NCBI RefSeq assembly: GCF_000213575.1
Contig: NZ_GL892012.1
Location: 1 to 64,000 of the forward strand
DNA length: 64,000 nucleotides
DNA from: Dysgonomonas mossii DSM 22836
Lineage (GTDB): Bacteria > Bacteroidota > Bacteroidia > Bacteroidales > Dysgonomonadaceae
Direction: 5' to 3'
Shown: positions 53,560 to 63,333 of the stretch, piece by piece
Layout of the letters: each line of letters begins with the position of its first letter
Position numbering within the stretch: the first letter of the stretch is position 1
Notes under the pieces: generated by a model
What the model saw: only the letters and a program-made list of their open reading frames with translations
Told to the model about the DNA's origin: nothing
Database searches by the model: none
Program-made: the position numbers and the translations under genes

Positions 53560-54429
53560 ATGAAAATAGCCATATTCGGTAGCAAACATCAGAAGAAAGA
53601 ACAGGTCGAAAAGTTATTTGGAATCTTAAACGATAACAACGTAGGGATCTATCTTCAGGAAAAATTCTATTACTACTTAAGAGATTGCCTTCACTTGCAA
53701 TATGATATCGCCGGTATTATAAAGAACGATGAGTTTGATGTTGACCTGGTGGTAACAATCGGAGGAGACGGAACATTCTTGCGTACGGCATCGGTAATAG
53801 GCAAAAAGAATATTCCGATACTCGGTATAAATGCCGGACGATTAGGCTTTCTGGCAGATGTAGGCGAAGAAGATCTGGAAGCTACCTTCGAAGATGTATT
53901 TTCGGGTAACTACCGTATCGAACATCGCAGCCAACTGCATCTGACTACCGAACATAAGATATATCATGGCTTCAACTACGCTCTCAACGAAGTGGCTATT
54001 ATGAAGCAGGATACGGCTTCGATGATCACCGTGCATGCATATATCAACGACGAATACCTGACCTCGTATGAAGCTGACGGACTCGTGATGGCTACACCTA
54101 CAGGCTCTACAGCATACTCCCTCAGTGTGGGTGGGCCGATAATAGCGCCCGATGCCTGCAACTTCGTTATTGCAGCGATAGCCCCTCATAGCTTGGGAGA
54201 CAGACCTTTGGTTATAACAGACGACAGCATTATAACCTTTGATGTGGAAAGCCGTAACAATAGCTTCCTCATCTCATTGGACGGAAGGTCTAATGTATTT
54301 CAGGCGGGAACGAAGCTGACTGTAAAGAAGGCAGACTTTACCCTTCAGGTATTAAAACGGAAAGATAATACCTTCTACAAAACATTGAGAAATAAGCTGA
54401 TGTGGGGTGTTGATCCCCGACAGAGCTAG
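53560..54429 (+). CDS. nadK: NAD kinase
   Basis: Phosphorylates NAD to NADP. The family motifs GGDGTFLRTA (near 69-78) and NAGRLGFLA (near 93-101), the NE/D motif in YALNEVAIMK, and TPTGSTAYSLSVGGPI are all present. 289 aa is normal. Divergent from pdxJ; converges with lpdA with 15 bases between stops. Confidence 0.97.
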   Translation: MKIAIFGSKHQKKEQVEKLFGILNDNNVGIYLQEKFYYYLRDCLHLQYDIAGIIKNDEFDVDLVVTIGGDGTFLRTASVIGKKNIPILGINAGRLGFLADVGEEDLEATFEDVFSGNYRIEHRSQLHLTTEHKIYHGFNYALNEVAIMKQDTASMITVHAYINDEYLTSYEADGLVMATPTGSTAYSLSVGGPIIAPDACNFVIAAIAPHSLGDRPLVITDDSIITFDVESRNNSFLISLDGRSNVFQAGTKLTVKKADFTLQVLKRKDNTFYKTLRNKLMWGVDPRQS

Positions 54430-54444
54430 AACCTTCCCGTAAGA

Positions 54445-55800
54445 TTATAAGAACAGGGATTCATGTATAATCTCTCCTACTGTAGGGTGAGGGAATACAA
54501 TCTTCTGAAACTCTTCTACAGTAAATCCTTTTTCGATAGCAATGCCGGCTATAACCACCAGTTCCGAGGCGGGATTACCTAGCATGTGGCAACCTATGAT
54601 TTTTGAATCTTCGTCGATGATCAGTTTACAAACACCATTTCCTAGTTCATTTTCAGCCACAAAGCGTCCCGAATATGCCATTGGGAGTTTGTGAGCAGTG
54701 TATTTTATGTTTTTAGCCGCAAGCTCTTCTTCTGTTTGTCCTACTCCTGCAATCTCAGGGTTGGTATATACCACTCCCGGTATTGCTTTGTAACTCATGC
54801 TGTCGGTCTTGCCCAGTATATGATTGATGGCTACCTCTCCTTCGCGTACGGCAGTGTGTGCCAGCAGCGAATATCCTGTAATATCTCCGCATGCATATAC
54901 ATTGGGGTGAGATGTCTGCATATTTTCATTTACCTTCACGCCGTTTCTGAACAATTCGATGTTTAGCTTATCCAGATTCAGGTTTGCAGTAACAGGGCGT
55001 CGTCCTGTACTCAATAATATCTGAGAGGCTTCGATCGTTGATTGTTCCCCGTCTTTTTCTATAATAATCTGACCGTCTTTAATTTCAACGACTTTGGTAT
55101 TTAGATGAAAGTCAATGCCTTTCTTAGTATATTCTGCACGAAGCATGGCTGATAGTTCTTTGTCCATTGCTCCGAGTATTTCGGGTAACATTTCTATCAC
55201 TGTCACTTTTACTCCCAGACTATTGAAGAATGAAGCAAACTCGATACCGATAACTCCCCCTCCGATAACGGCTAAAGATTCCGGTACGCCTTTATTGTCT
55301 AACGCTTCTTTCGATGTCCAGTATCCCGATTCACTCAGTCCCTTGATGGGAGGAATAATTGTTTCAGAGCCTGTAGATAATAATACCTTCGCTGCGGTAA
55401 TCGTTTCACTGTTGCATGATATGAGAATATTACGCTCTCCGTCTTCACCTTCGATGGTTGCTTCGCCTATGATCACTGTTACATCATGTGCAGCCATTTT
55501 CTGCTTGATACCGGCTACCAGCTTACGCACTGTTTTTTGTTTGCGGGCAATTATTTTAGGCAGATCGAAAGTTGGGCTTCTTTCTACGCCGACTCCATAT
55601 TTCGCAGAGTTTTTTACATTGTCCAGGGTTTTTGCCGAGTATAGAAGTGTTTTTGTCGGGATACAACCTTCATTGAGGCATACGCCACCCAATGCATTTC
55701 TTTCGAACAATACCGTTTTTAATCCGTTGGCAGAAGCTCTTTCGGCTGCGGTATAACCTGCGGGCCCTCCTCCAATAATAGCAACATCGTATAAAGTCAT
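54445..55800 (-). CDS. lpdA: dihydrolipoyl dehydrogenase
   Basis: The E3 flavoprotein of 2-oxoacid dehydrogenase or glycine-cleavage complexes. FAD loop IIGGGPAGYTAAERA (8-22), redox disulphide GGVCLNEGCIPTK, NAD loop VIGGGVIGIEFASFFN, and the C-terminal active-site FPHPTVGEIIHE are present. 451 aa is normal. It is solitary here, with no E1/E2 gene nearby. A minus-strand -7 motif lies at 55836-55843. Confidence 0.95.
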   Translation of the reverse strand: MTLYDVAIIGGGPAGYTAAERASANGLKTVLFERNALGGVCLNEGCIPTKTLLYSAKTLDNVKNSAKYGVGVERSPTFDLPKIIARKQKTVRKLVAGIKQKMAAHDVTVIIGEATIEGEDGERNILISCNSETITAAKVLLSTGSETIIPPIKGLSESGYWTSKEALDNKGVPESLAVIGGGVIGIEFASFFNSLGVKVTVIEMLPEILGAMDKELSAMLRAEYTKKGIDFHLNTKVVEIKDGQIIIEKDGEQSTIEASQILLSTGRRPVTANLNLDKLNIELFRNGVKVNENMQTSHPNVYACGDITGYSLLAHTAVREGEVAINHILGKTDSMSYKAIPGVVYTNPEIAGVGQTEEELAAKNIKYTAHKLPMAYSGRFVAENELGNGVCKLIIDEDSKIIGCHMLGNPASELVVIAGIAIEKGFTVEEFQKIVFPHPTVGEIIHESLFL

Positions 55801-55835
55801 ATTCTAATTATATAGTAAAAAAAGTAACAAGGTTA

Positions 55836-55843
55836 CAAAAATA
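55836..55843 (-). promoter_or_regulatory. -7 promoter element of lpdA
   Basis: Minus-strand TATTTTTG, 35 bases before the ATG at 55800. Confidence 0.5.
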
Positions 55844-55871
55844 ATTCATATTCATTTTCAGTGTCTTATAA

Positions 55872-55960
55872 GCAAAAGGTGACAAAAGTGACAGTTTCAT
55901 CGCTGTTTTTATGTGTTACCTTTTTATCCTCTGTGGCTACTCTAATAAAGATAAAATCTT
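55872..55960 (+). repeat. dispersed intergenic repeat, copy C
   Basis: Starts GCAAAAGGTGACAAAAGTGA, has a distal GTTACCTTTT pairing with the start, and ends ACTCTAATAAAGATAAAATC. Close to copy A on the opposite strand (28908-29000) and to copy B (38821-38913). Confidence 0.6.
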
Positions 55961-56459
55961 ATTGTTTTTATACAGGACGAGCTTGTCCTATTATAAGATA
56001 TAGCAACATGGTAAAGATACGGAATTTAGTGATTTGTTCCTCCCGATAGAAGTTAGATTATTGGCTCTTTTTATTGTTTTTTACTTTGCATTACTTAGAT
56101 GCATCACCTCAGCTTATTTGCATAAAAGAAGTCAACTCTTTCAATCTTAAACTTTCCCCTGTAATTATACTTAATCTTTATATACCTGAATGTAGGTGTT
56201 TTTTCTATCCAAAATCATTATTTATGGTGATTGTAGCTTTTTGTGCTGATTTATATTTTTGTGCCGAAAAAGCATTGTTTATTTTTATATAAACGAGTAA
56301 GCAAATTAAGGAGACAAAAAATGCCGGACTCATCCCAAAGGATAACTAAATTATCTATAATCTTTTGACAGTAGAAATAAACTCTGTTTACATACATCTG
56401 AAACATAGGTGTGTTAAGTTGATTAACATACAAAATTATTATCATTAAATTACTTACAA

Positions 56460-58859
56460 ATGCAACAACAACGTATTTCTTTACGCCTGTTCGGTATAAT
56501 GTTTTTACTTATGGGCATTGTCATATCATTGTCTGCACAGCAAAAATCGGCTGTTATAAGTGGTCGTGTATTTACTTCTGATGGAAAACCAGCTTCTAAC
56601 GTTAGTATAACGATAGAAGAATTACATAGGAGCGATATGTCGAATTCTCAAGGGTTCTATAAGATATCAGGCGTTCATGCCGGACGTTACACGCTCTTGT
56701 TCTCATCTGTGGGACTGCAATTGTCTAAAGTAGAAGTCGCTGTAGAGTCAGGTAAAGACCTACAGGTTCAGGATGTTTTCTTGAACGAAACGACTGAAAA
56801 TCTGCAAGAGATAGAAATTATAGCAACCAAGAAGAATCCATTTGCCGAAAAAATAAGCGCATCGGTTGCTAAACTCCCGCTTGCCGACTTAGAAAATCCA
56901 CAGGTATATAATACAATCAACAAGACGGTTATTAAAGAACAAGTCGTTACAAGCCTCAATACAGCCTTGAAAAATGCGACAGGTATAACCCGTCTGTGGG
57001 AAAGTACCGGACGTGCAGGCGATGGTGCGGAATATTACACCATGCGCGGATTTTCTTTGCAACCAACCATTGTGAATGGTGTGGCTAACATCAGCAACGG
57101 AGCTTTGGATCCGGCAAATGTAGAAAATATAGAAGTGGTAAAAGGCCCTTCGGGAACACTGTATGGCGGAAACCTGATTTATTATGGAGGTCTGATCAAT
57201 GTTGTTACCAAGAAACCGTACGATACTTTCGGCGGAGAGTTTGGTTACATTACAGGTAGTTATGGGCTAAACAGAGTAACTGCAGATGTGAACACTCCGT
57301 TGAGCGACAAAGCCAGTATGAGGATAAATGGAGCTTACCATTATGAAAATACATTTCAGGATAATGGTTATTCAAAATCATTTTTTATAGCTCCTAGCTT
57401 TAAGTTTAAGGCTTCGGATCGCTTGACATTCTTTATTAATACGGAATATAAATCGTTGGAGAGAACAACTGCTCCTATGATTTTCTTATACCGTTCTGCT
57501 CCCGTTACTTTCTCAAATATGGATTTGTTTGATAAGAACTATAAGAAATCGTATACAAGTAATCGTCTAGCTGTCAACAATCCGACCTATGGTATGCAAG
57601 CTCAGGCTTTATATAAAATCAATGAGAACTGGAACTCGCAGACCATTGTAGCTGCCAGCAATACAAAATCTGACGGATATTATCAATATTTATGGGATAA
57701 TGTAAATGGTAGTGATTTTACACGCTACATCTCCAGATTAAATTCTTCTACCGATGCCATAAATGTTCAGCAAAATTTTACAGGAGATCATAAGTTTGGC
57801 AAGATGCGTAACAGAGTTGTTTTCGGTGTAGATTACTTACAAAAAGAATATCAGGATAATGGTTATGCTTGGGTTGCAAACGGCGTTGTGTCGCTTGCTA
57901 ATCAGACAGATACAGGCGTGCTTACCGCTACAGGAGTAGATGCTCTCTTATCTGCTGATCCGGGAAGTGTATCCAACTCTACAGTTAAGATTTGGAGTAC
58001 TTATTTGTCTGATGTTGTCAACTTTACTCCTCAACTGTCTGCATTAGTAGGACTTCGTTTGGATAACTATTCAGCATCAACTTCGTGGAATACTAAAGAG
58101 GTGAAAAACCAGGTGACTTTCTCTCAAAAATTAGGTCTTGTTTATCAGCCAATTTTGCAACATCTTTCTTTGTTTGCCAATTATATGAATGGTTTTCAAA
58201 ATCTTGAACCTGTAACGCAGCACGATGGTTCGGGTAATACTTCTATGAAGATCTTGAAACCTGAGAAAGCGAATCAGTGGGAAGTGGGTGTGAAAAGCAA
58301 TCTGTATAGCGATAGAGTTTCGTTGACTGTAAGTTACTATGACATCAAAGTTTCTAACAAGACGATGGCTGATCCGGCGAATGTGTTGAATGTAATTCAA
58401 GGTGGAGTGGTAAAAAGCAGAGGGGTAGAAGTAAGCCTTATTGCCAATCCTGTTGTAGGATTGAATATGATTGCGGGTTATAGCCACAATTACAATAAGA
58501 TAACAAAGGATGCTGCCGATGGCGATTATATCGGTCTAAGATCGGAAGAGTCAGGTCCGGCAAACTTGTTTAATGCATGGGTAAGCTACAAATTGACTAC
58601 AGGTTCATTGAAAGGGTGGGGAATAGGCGCAGGAGCTAACTACGCATCAGAATATAAAACACTCAACAGACATTCAACCGGTAGCTTCACTTTACCAAGT
58701 TATACTATTTTCAATGCATTGATCTCTTATAATGGAGATAACTATACCATCAGTTTGAAAGGGGATAATCTCGCCAATAAAAAATATTATGGAGGATGGA
58801 GTACAGTTACGCCGCAGAAATTGCGTACCATATCTCTTGCATTGAATTATAGATTCTAA
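56460..58859 (+). CDS. TonB-dependent receptor, siderophore type
   Basis: A 799-residue outer-membrane receptor. After a signal peptide, residues about 30-110 form a carboxypeptidase-like beta domain (ISGRVFTSDGKPASNVSI). The plug follows with YYTMRGFSLQPTIVNGV, NVENIEVVKGPSGTLYGGN and GGLINVVTKKPY, a FhuA/FecA-like signature. A 22-strand barrel ends in the terminal Phe (ALNYRF). The neighbouring PepSY gene, joined by a 90-base gap with a hairpin, suggests ferric-siderophore uptake with inner-membrane reduction; substrate inferred. Confidence 0.92.
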   Translation: MQQQRISLRLFGIMFLLMGIVISLSAQQKSAVISGRVFTSDGKPASNVSITIEELHRSDMSNSQGFYKISGVHAGRYTLLFSSVGLQLSKVEVAVESGKDLQVQDVFLNETTENLQEIEIIATKKNPFAEKISASVAKLPLADLENPQVYNTINKTVIKEQVVTSLNTALKNATGITRLWESTGRAGDGAEYYTMRGFSLQPTIVNGVANISNGALDPANVENIEVVKGPSGTLYGGNLIYYGGLINVVTKKPYDTFGGEFGYITGSYGLNRVTADVNTPLSDKASMRINGAYHYENTFQDNGYSKSFFIAPSFKFKASDRLTFFINTEYKSLERTTAPMIFLYRSAPVTFSNMDLFDKNYKKSYTSNRLAVNNPTYGMQAQALYKINENWNSQTIVAASNTKSDGYYQYLWDNVNGSDFTRYISRLNSSTDAINVQQNFTGDHKFGKMRNRVVFGVDYLQKEYQDNGYAWVANGVVSLANQTDTGVLTATGVDALLSADPGSVSNSTVKIWSTYLSDVVNFTPQLSALVGLRLDNYSASTSWNTKEVKNQVTFSQKLGLVYQPILQHLSLFANYMNGFQNLEPVTQHDGSGNTSMKILKPEKANQWEVGVKSNLYSDRVSLTVSYYDIKVSNKTMADPANVLNVIQGGVVKSRGVEVSLIANPVVGLNMIAGYSHNYNKITKDAADGDYIGLRSEESGPANLFNAWVSYKLTTGSLKGWGIGAGANYASEYKTLNRHSTGSFTLPSYTIFNALISYNGDNYTISLKGDNLANKKYYGGWSTVTPQKLRTISLALNYRF

Positions 58860-58872
58860 GAAATAATGAGGT

Positions 58873-58917
58873 TGTCCCAAAAGTAATATTTTAATAATGA
58901 AAATTACTTTTGGGATA
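58873..58917 (+). terminator. hairpin between receptor and PepSY gene
   Basis: TCCCAAAAGTAAT (58875-58887) pairs perfectly with ATTACTTTTGGGA (58903-58915), with an outer GAGG/CCTC. No clean T-run follows, so it may only attenuate expression of the downstream gene. It supports starting that gene at 58951 rather than in the hairpin. Confidence 0.65.
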
Positions 58918-58950
58918 TCCTCTTTAAATTTTCTAATTAAAAAAACTCTC

Positions 58951-60117
58951 ATGACATTCAAAAAGATAGCTTATCAACTGCATCTTTACCTGGGGCTTAT
59001 CTCCGGGCTTATCTTTTTTATTGTATGCCTGACGGGAGCTATTTGGGCATTAAAGCTGAACGGATGGGTAGATCAGGAGAAACTGCCCGAAGTATCGCAA
59101 GGCAAACATACGACGGTTGTTTCGCCCTCATCGGTAATCGAAGTTGCCAAGAAAGAATTTAAAGATAAAACACCTGATTATATAGAGTATTCCGAAGATG
59201 CCCCAATTAAAGCAACTTTCCGTGGGCAAGGGTATAATTATTCATTGCAAATGGATCCTTATACGGGCAAAGTGATATCGGTAAAAGGATCCGATGGTTC
59301 TTCGGGTTACGACTTTTGGGATTTCATTGGGATGGGGCACTTTTCTCTTTGGCTTCCTTATAGTATAGGGCAACCCATTGTAGGCTATTCTACATTGGTT
59401 TTTGTGATTGTAATAATTACAGGGCTTATTCTTTGGATTCCGAAAAGTAAAAAAGCACTTAAATACAGCCTCTGGTTCAGGTGGAAGAAGAAAACCAAAA
59501 TGTATAAGAAAGTATACGATTTGCACAATATTCTTGGTTTTTATGCCGCTTTTATACTTCTTATCATAAGCCTTACGGGTATGGTGTGGGCACTGGAATG
59601 GTGGTCGCAAGGTGTATATAAGGTTACTTCGGGTGGCAGAGTAATGCCTGAATGGAGAATGGCGCAATCTGATACGTTGCATGTTGATACTCCTGCTAAA
59701 GATATTTATCTGGGAATTGATTCATTGTTTTCGGATCTGTCACAAAAAGCTCCTACAGCTCAGGCTTTTTCGATATATCTACCCAATATAGAAGATAAGG
59801 CTTCAGCCATTATGATAACCGTATTCCCCGACAAGAAATTGTATTATAATGTCGATAGGTACTCGTTTGACAAATATACCTTTAAACAGGTTGAGGTTGA
59901 TCATCCGTATCAGGGCAAATATGAAAACAAAGATTTTGCGGACAAGCTACGCCGTATGAATTATGATATTCATATAGGAGCCATAGGCGGTACAGCGGGC
60001 AGATTATTGGTATTTCTTTCTACTCTATTTGGTATGAGCCTGCCATTGACAGGATTATATCTTTACATCAGGAAGAGGAAGAAAATGAAGGGGAAAAAGA
60101 GTAATATTGCTGAATAA
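58951..60117 (+). CDS. PepSY-associated transmembrane protein
   Basis: A 388-residue inner-membrane protein. Four membrane helices are visible, at IAYQLHLYLGLISGLIFFIV near the N-terminus, STLVFVIVIITGLILWIPK, ILGFYAAFILLIISLTGMVW and RLLVFLSTLFGMSLPLTGLY, with a PepSY-like domain in the first loop. The conserved His residues (HLYLG, DLHNILGF, NYDIHIGAIGG) suit heme ligation, as in ferric-siderophore reductases of this family. The ATG at 58951 is preferred. The gene's end overlaps the next, opposite-strand gene by 50 bases. Confidence 0.9.
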   Translation: MTFKKIAYQLHLYLGLISGLIFFIVCLTGAIWALKLNGWVDQEKLPEVSQGKHTTVVSPSSVIEVAKKEFKDKTPDYIEYSEDAPIKATFRGQGYNYSLQMDPYTGKVISVKGSDGSSGYDFWDFIGMGHFSLWLPYSIGQPIVGYSTLVFVIVIITGLILWIPKSKKALKYSLWFRWKKKTKMYKKVYDLHNILGFYAAFILLIISLTGMVWALEWWSQGVYKVTSGGRVMPEWRMAQSDTLHVDTPAKDIYLGIDSLFSDLSQKAPTAQAFSIYLPNIEDKASAIMITVFPDKKLYYNVDRYSFDKYTFKQVEVDHPYQGKYENKDFADKLRRMNYDIHIGAIGGTAGRLLVFLSTLFGMSLPLTGLYLYIRKRKKMKGKKSNIAE

Positions 60118-61291
60118 GATTATCTACCCATTTGCAAAACTCTTTTAGTTCAGCGGGATTATAGCCATCCTTGCGCCAATGGTTTAATAGAGAATCCGAC
60201 TTGTTTAATATCTGGTTTTCTATAGGTTTTATCTTTTGCAGAATACCATTTCCATCAGCGGTAATGAGTGCCGCTAGATTGATATAGTCATTGCCTTCTC
60301 CCCTGTCTATAGGGAAGAGTTGTTTCTTTAGTTTCAGAGACCAATCGCATAGCTTTGCATTTCCTGTTTCATCGGCAAGCATTGTGGATGGGTACAAATT
60401 GTCTTTGTTGAGCCACACAGGTACTGCCACTGTGGTAAGTGGTGAACCTAATATTGTCCACATAGTGGTTAATGAAGCAGGCTCAGTCTTTTTCACGCCT
60501 TGCACAACGATAACCGAAGAGGTAGAGTAGCGGGGTATATAATCTCTGAATGCTGTAAAAATAGTCTTTGAAGTGTCTTGAGGCATCATGTCGTATAAGT
60601 TTGTCCCGGTCAATCCGTGCGTGAGATGACGTGAGACATCCTGTAACAAGAAGCGGTAAGAAAGTGATCCGGATAAGGATGCATTGTAAAATAACGGTTC
60701 GGCAGCCTGATAGCGGCTCAAGCCTTTATCTCTGGCTCTATCTCCCGAAAAAGAATAATTGGTACGAATAATATATCCCATAGGAGCTATGGAAGGATCA
60801 TTCGCATCGTATTTTTTGAATGTATAATCGCCTGTTTCGTAATAGGCTGCTCCTCCTTGTGCGTCTATCACCCCGAAGTTTGCATTTACATAAAGAGGCT
60901 TCGGTAATGTTTCCAGCATTTTTTCGAAATCGGCGAGAGTTGCACATTGTTGCAGAGCCATTTTTATGACAATACCTTCACGTTCTTCAAGTCCTACTTC
61001 CTTCTCATTCAGGTTGTACGATGCTGAGTTCATGATGGCAAAGCCTGTAGAATTATAACCTCCCCATACTTCTTTGCCTGTCTTATCTGTACTGTTTACA
61101 ATACCAATGTAATGATATTTTCCATCGCTAAATGCCATTAATTTATTTTGCAAGGCACTTGTATCCCTGTGTTTGTAGAGTAACGGACGTCCGTCGATCG
61201 TTCCTTTACCTGATATAATAGCAGTGGTACATGCTATGGCGTGACCGGATAGGACGAATAGCAAAAGGTAAATAAAATATAAGCATTTCAT
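60068..61291 (-). CDS. C45-like autoproteolytic Ntn hydrolase
   Basis: A 407-residue secreted amidase/acyltransferase of the C45 or choloylglycine-related group. A signal peptide (about 20 residues, ending AIA) leaves Cys as the mature first residue (CTTAIISGKGTIDGRP), the expected nucleophile. LYKHRDTSALQNK, WGGYNSTGFAIMNS and NFGVIDAQGGAAYYETGDY follow family order. The last 17 codons, including a serine-rich tail, lie opposite the end of the PepSY gene. A distant paralogue in type of the enzyme at 13825. Substrate unknown. Confidence 0.85.
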   Translation of the reverse strand: MKCLYFIYLLLFVLSGHAIACTTAIISGKGTIDGRPLLYKHRDTSALQNKLMAFSDGKYHYIGIVNSTDKTGKEVWGGYNSTGFAIMNSASYNLNEKEVGLEEREGIVIKMALQQCATLADFEKMLETLPKPLYVNANFGVIDAQGGAAYYETGDYTFKKYDANDPSIAPMGYIIRTNYSFSGDRARDKGLSRYQAAEPLFYNASLSGSLSYRFLLQDVSRHLTHGLTGTNLYDMMPQDTSKTIFTAFRDYIPRYSTSSVIVVQGVKKTEPASLTTMWTILGSPLTTVAVPVWLNKDNLYPSTMLADETGNAKLCDWSLKLKKQLFPIDRGEGNDYINLAALITADGNGILQKIKPIENQILNKSDSLLNHWRKDGYNPAELKEFCKWVDNLIQQYYSFSPSFSSSS

Positions 61292-61327
61292 AGCGACTGA
61301 TTTTAAGACAGATAAAAGTAATATATT

Positions 61328-62083
61328 TTATTCTATATATATCATCTTTTTTGTCATACCTCCGTCAACTACAATATTTTGTCCATTAATAAAATCATTC
61401 GCCGGTTCGCAAAGGAACAGGCAAGTGCGTGCTATATCTTCGGGTTTGCCTATTCTGCCCGATGGGTGCTGCTTATGATCTTCGGGACGTAAATCGCCGT
61501 AATGCCCTGTGTCTATCCAGCCGGGACTGATACAGTTTACGGTTATGTTATATTCACTCAGGGAAATAGCTAAAGCGTGAGTAAGCGATACGATTGCTCC
61601 TTTGGATGCGGCATAGGCTTCGGAATTCGGTTCGCTCATCAGGTAGCGGGTAGATGCCATATTGATTATTCGCCCGTAGGTATTTAATTCTTTATTTAGC
61701 GAACGGTGTTTTGCTAATGATTTGGCTAGTATAAATATAGGGCGTAGGTTGATATTTAGAACTTTGTCGAAGTCTTCCACTGATACATCGAGTATCGACC
61801 CGAAATTGCTGACTCCTACATTGTTGATAATAATATCTATATTTCCTTTCTTGGAGATAATAGTATGAACAAGATCACTCAAAGCCCCTGCGTCAGCAAC
61901 ATCAAGTTGGGAGAAAGAGCATTTATAGTTTCTCATCTCTTCGCTTAGTTGTTTTCCTGCCTCTTCATCCATATCACAAAAAGTAATATCTGCCCCTGCT
62001 TCGCAGAAAGCTTTTACTATACTTCTGCCAATGCCATTGGCTCCGCCTGTGATAAATACTATCTTGTTTTGTAAACTCTCCAT
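61328..62083 (-). CDS. SDR-family oxidoreductase
   Basis: A 251-residue short-chain dehydrogenase. Nucleotide loop TGGANGIGRSI (11-21), NNVGVSNFG, the catalytic Ser/Tyr/Lys set (ASTRYL; YAASKGA) and the C-terminal GQNIVVDGGM are present. Asp at the end of strand 2 (FCDMDEE) favours NAD over NADP. Substrate not predictable. It precedes lipB on the transcript side by 12 bases but is transcribed after it. Confidence 0.93.
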   Translation of the reverse strand: MESLQNKIVFITGGANGIGRSIVKAFCEAGADITFCDMDEEAGKQLSEEMRNYKCSFSQLDVADAGALSDLVHTIISKKGNIDIIINNVGVSNFGSILDVSVEDFDKVLNINLRPIFILAKSLAKHRSLNKELNTYGRIINMASTRYLMSEPNSEAYAASKGAIVSLTHALAISLSEYNITVNCISPGWIDTGHYGDLRPEDHKQHPSGRIGKPEDIARTCLFLCEPANDFINGQNIVVDGGMTKKMIYIE

Positions 62084-62095
62084 AAATTACTGTAT

Positions 62096-62758
62096 TTATT
62101 GGGGGATGAATACCTCTTCAAATAATTCTTTCATTTTGCTTTTTACTTCCTCCATATCTACTTTATGCCCAAGCTCTTTTTCGAGCGATGTTACGCCTTT
62201 ATCGATAAAGCCACAAGGATTGATAAGTGAGAAATAAGATAAATCTGTATTTATGTTGAATGCAAATCCGTGCATTGTCACAAAGCGACTACTACGCACA
62301 CCGATTGCCGCAATCTTTCGTGTGCGAGCAGGAACGGTTGTATCTATCCATACACCGGCTGCACCTTCCAGTCTTTCGGCTTTGATATTGTAGGACGCCA
62401 AAAAACGGATTATAATTTCTTCTAAGTTAAAGATGTATTGTCTCAGTCCGATGTCGTATGATTCCAGATCGAAGATAGGATAACCTACAAGTTGTCCCGG
62501 ACCGTGATATGTAATATCTCCTCCGCGATCTATTTGGAAAAGTGAGACTCCTTTTTCTTTTAGAAAATTTTCCTGAAACAGAAGGTTCTCATGCTTACCA
62601 TGTTTACCAATTGTGATGACATGAGGGTGTTCGCAAAACAAGAGGTAGTTTTCGGGCTGTTCCCCTTTGTCCTTAAGGGATAGGGCTTCTGCGAATAACT
62701 CTTGCTGATATTTCCATGCATGCCCGTATTCTATATTTTCTAGGTCTTTGTATATCAT
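62096..62758 (-). CDS. lipB: octanoyltransferase (lipoate biosynthesis)
   Basis: Transfers octanoyl from ACP to lipoyl-dependent enzymes. RGGDITYHGPGQLVGYPI, the lysine region KIAAIGVRSSRFVTMHGFA and the catalytic Cys in NPCGFIDKGVTSL are all in place. 220 aa is normal. It lies in a minus-strand run with ruvC and the DUF4286 gene. The lipoylated complexes it serves would include the E3 encoded at 54445. Confidence 0.96.
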   Translation of the reverse strand: MIYKDLENIEYGHAWKYQQELFAEALSLKDKGEQPENYLLFCEHPHVITIGKHGKHENLLFQENFLKEKGVSLFQIDRGGDITYHGPGQLVGYPIFDLESYDIGLRQYIFNLEEIIIRFLASYNIKAERLEGAAGVWIDTTVPARTRKIAAIGVRSSRFVTMHGFAFNINTDLSYFSLINPCGFIDKGVTSLEKELGHKVDMEEVKSKMKELFEEVFIPQ

Positions 62759-62771
62759 TGTGTTTGCTGAT

Positions 62772-63332
62772 TTATTTAACTTTACTCGGATTTTTATTTA
62801 TAAAATCTTTCCAACTTGTAAATTTCTTTTCTTGTGTAGGGTTGTTTGTTTGGAAATAATGGCAAACTGCAGCCGCCAATCCATCGGTCGCATCCATCTG
62901 AGTTGGCATATTACTGTCGGGTATATGGAGGAAATGTTGTAACATATAGGCAACTTGTTCCTTAGCTGCACGTCCATTTCCGGTAATTGACATTTTTATT
63001 TTTAACGGAGCGTATTCAAAAATGGGAATATCCCGCGATAATGCAGCAGCCATAGCTACCCCCTGTGCTCTACCCAGCTTGAGCATACTTTGTACATTCT
63101 TTCCAAAAAAAGGAGCTTCGATGGCTAGTTCATCGGGTAAGAATTCATCTATCAGCCCAATTATTCGTTCAAAAATCCGTCGGAGTTTCAGATAATGGTC
63201 GTCATACTTACTGAGTTGTAGTACCCCCATTGCTAATAGTTCGGGTTTATTATTCACCACACGCAAGATACCGTATCCCATTACTTGTGTGCCGGGGTCG
63301 ATACCCAATATTATTCGTTCTTTTTGTATCAT
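62772..63332 (-). CDS. ruvC: Holliday-junction resolvase RuvC
   Basis: The endonuclease that resolves Holliday junctions. Catalytic acidic residues lie in [14 protein letters not shown] (Asp near 11), [10 protein letters not shown] (Glu near 70) and [12 protein letters not shown] (Asp near 147). 186 aa is full length. It starts one base from the end of the DUF4286 gene and is 13 bases from lipB. Confidence 0.97.
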   Translation of the reverse strand: MIQKERIILGIDPGTQVMGYGILRVVNNKPELLAMGVLQLSKYDDHYLKLRRIFERIIGLIDEFLPDELAIEAPFFGKNVQSMLKLGRAQGVAMAAALSRDIPIFEYAPLKIKMSITGNGRAAKEQVAYMLQHFLHIPDSNMPTQMDATDGLAAAVCHYFQTNNPTQEKKFTSWKDFINKNPSKVK

Positions 63333-63333
63333 A

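Larger units (their letters stand above)
55801..56459. other. intergenic region of 659 bases before the TonB receptor
   Basis: Contains the lpdA promoter motif (55836-55843) and dispersed-repeat copy C (55872-55960). From 55961 to about 56430 no gene or RNA is recognised. Just before the receptor ATG lies ATTATTATCATTAAAT (from 56435), a string reminiscent of part of a Fur-type iron box; this is only suggestive. Confidence 0.5.
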
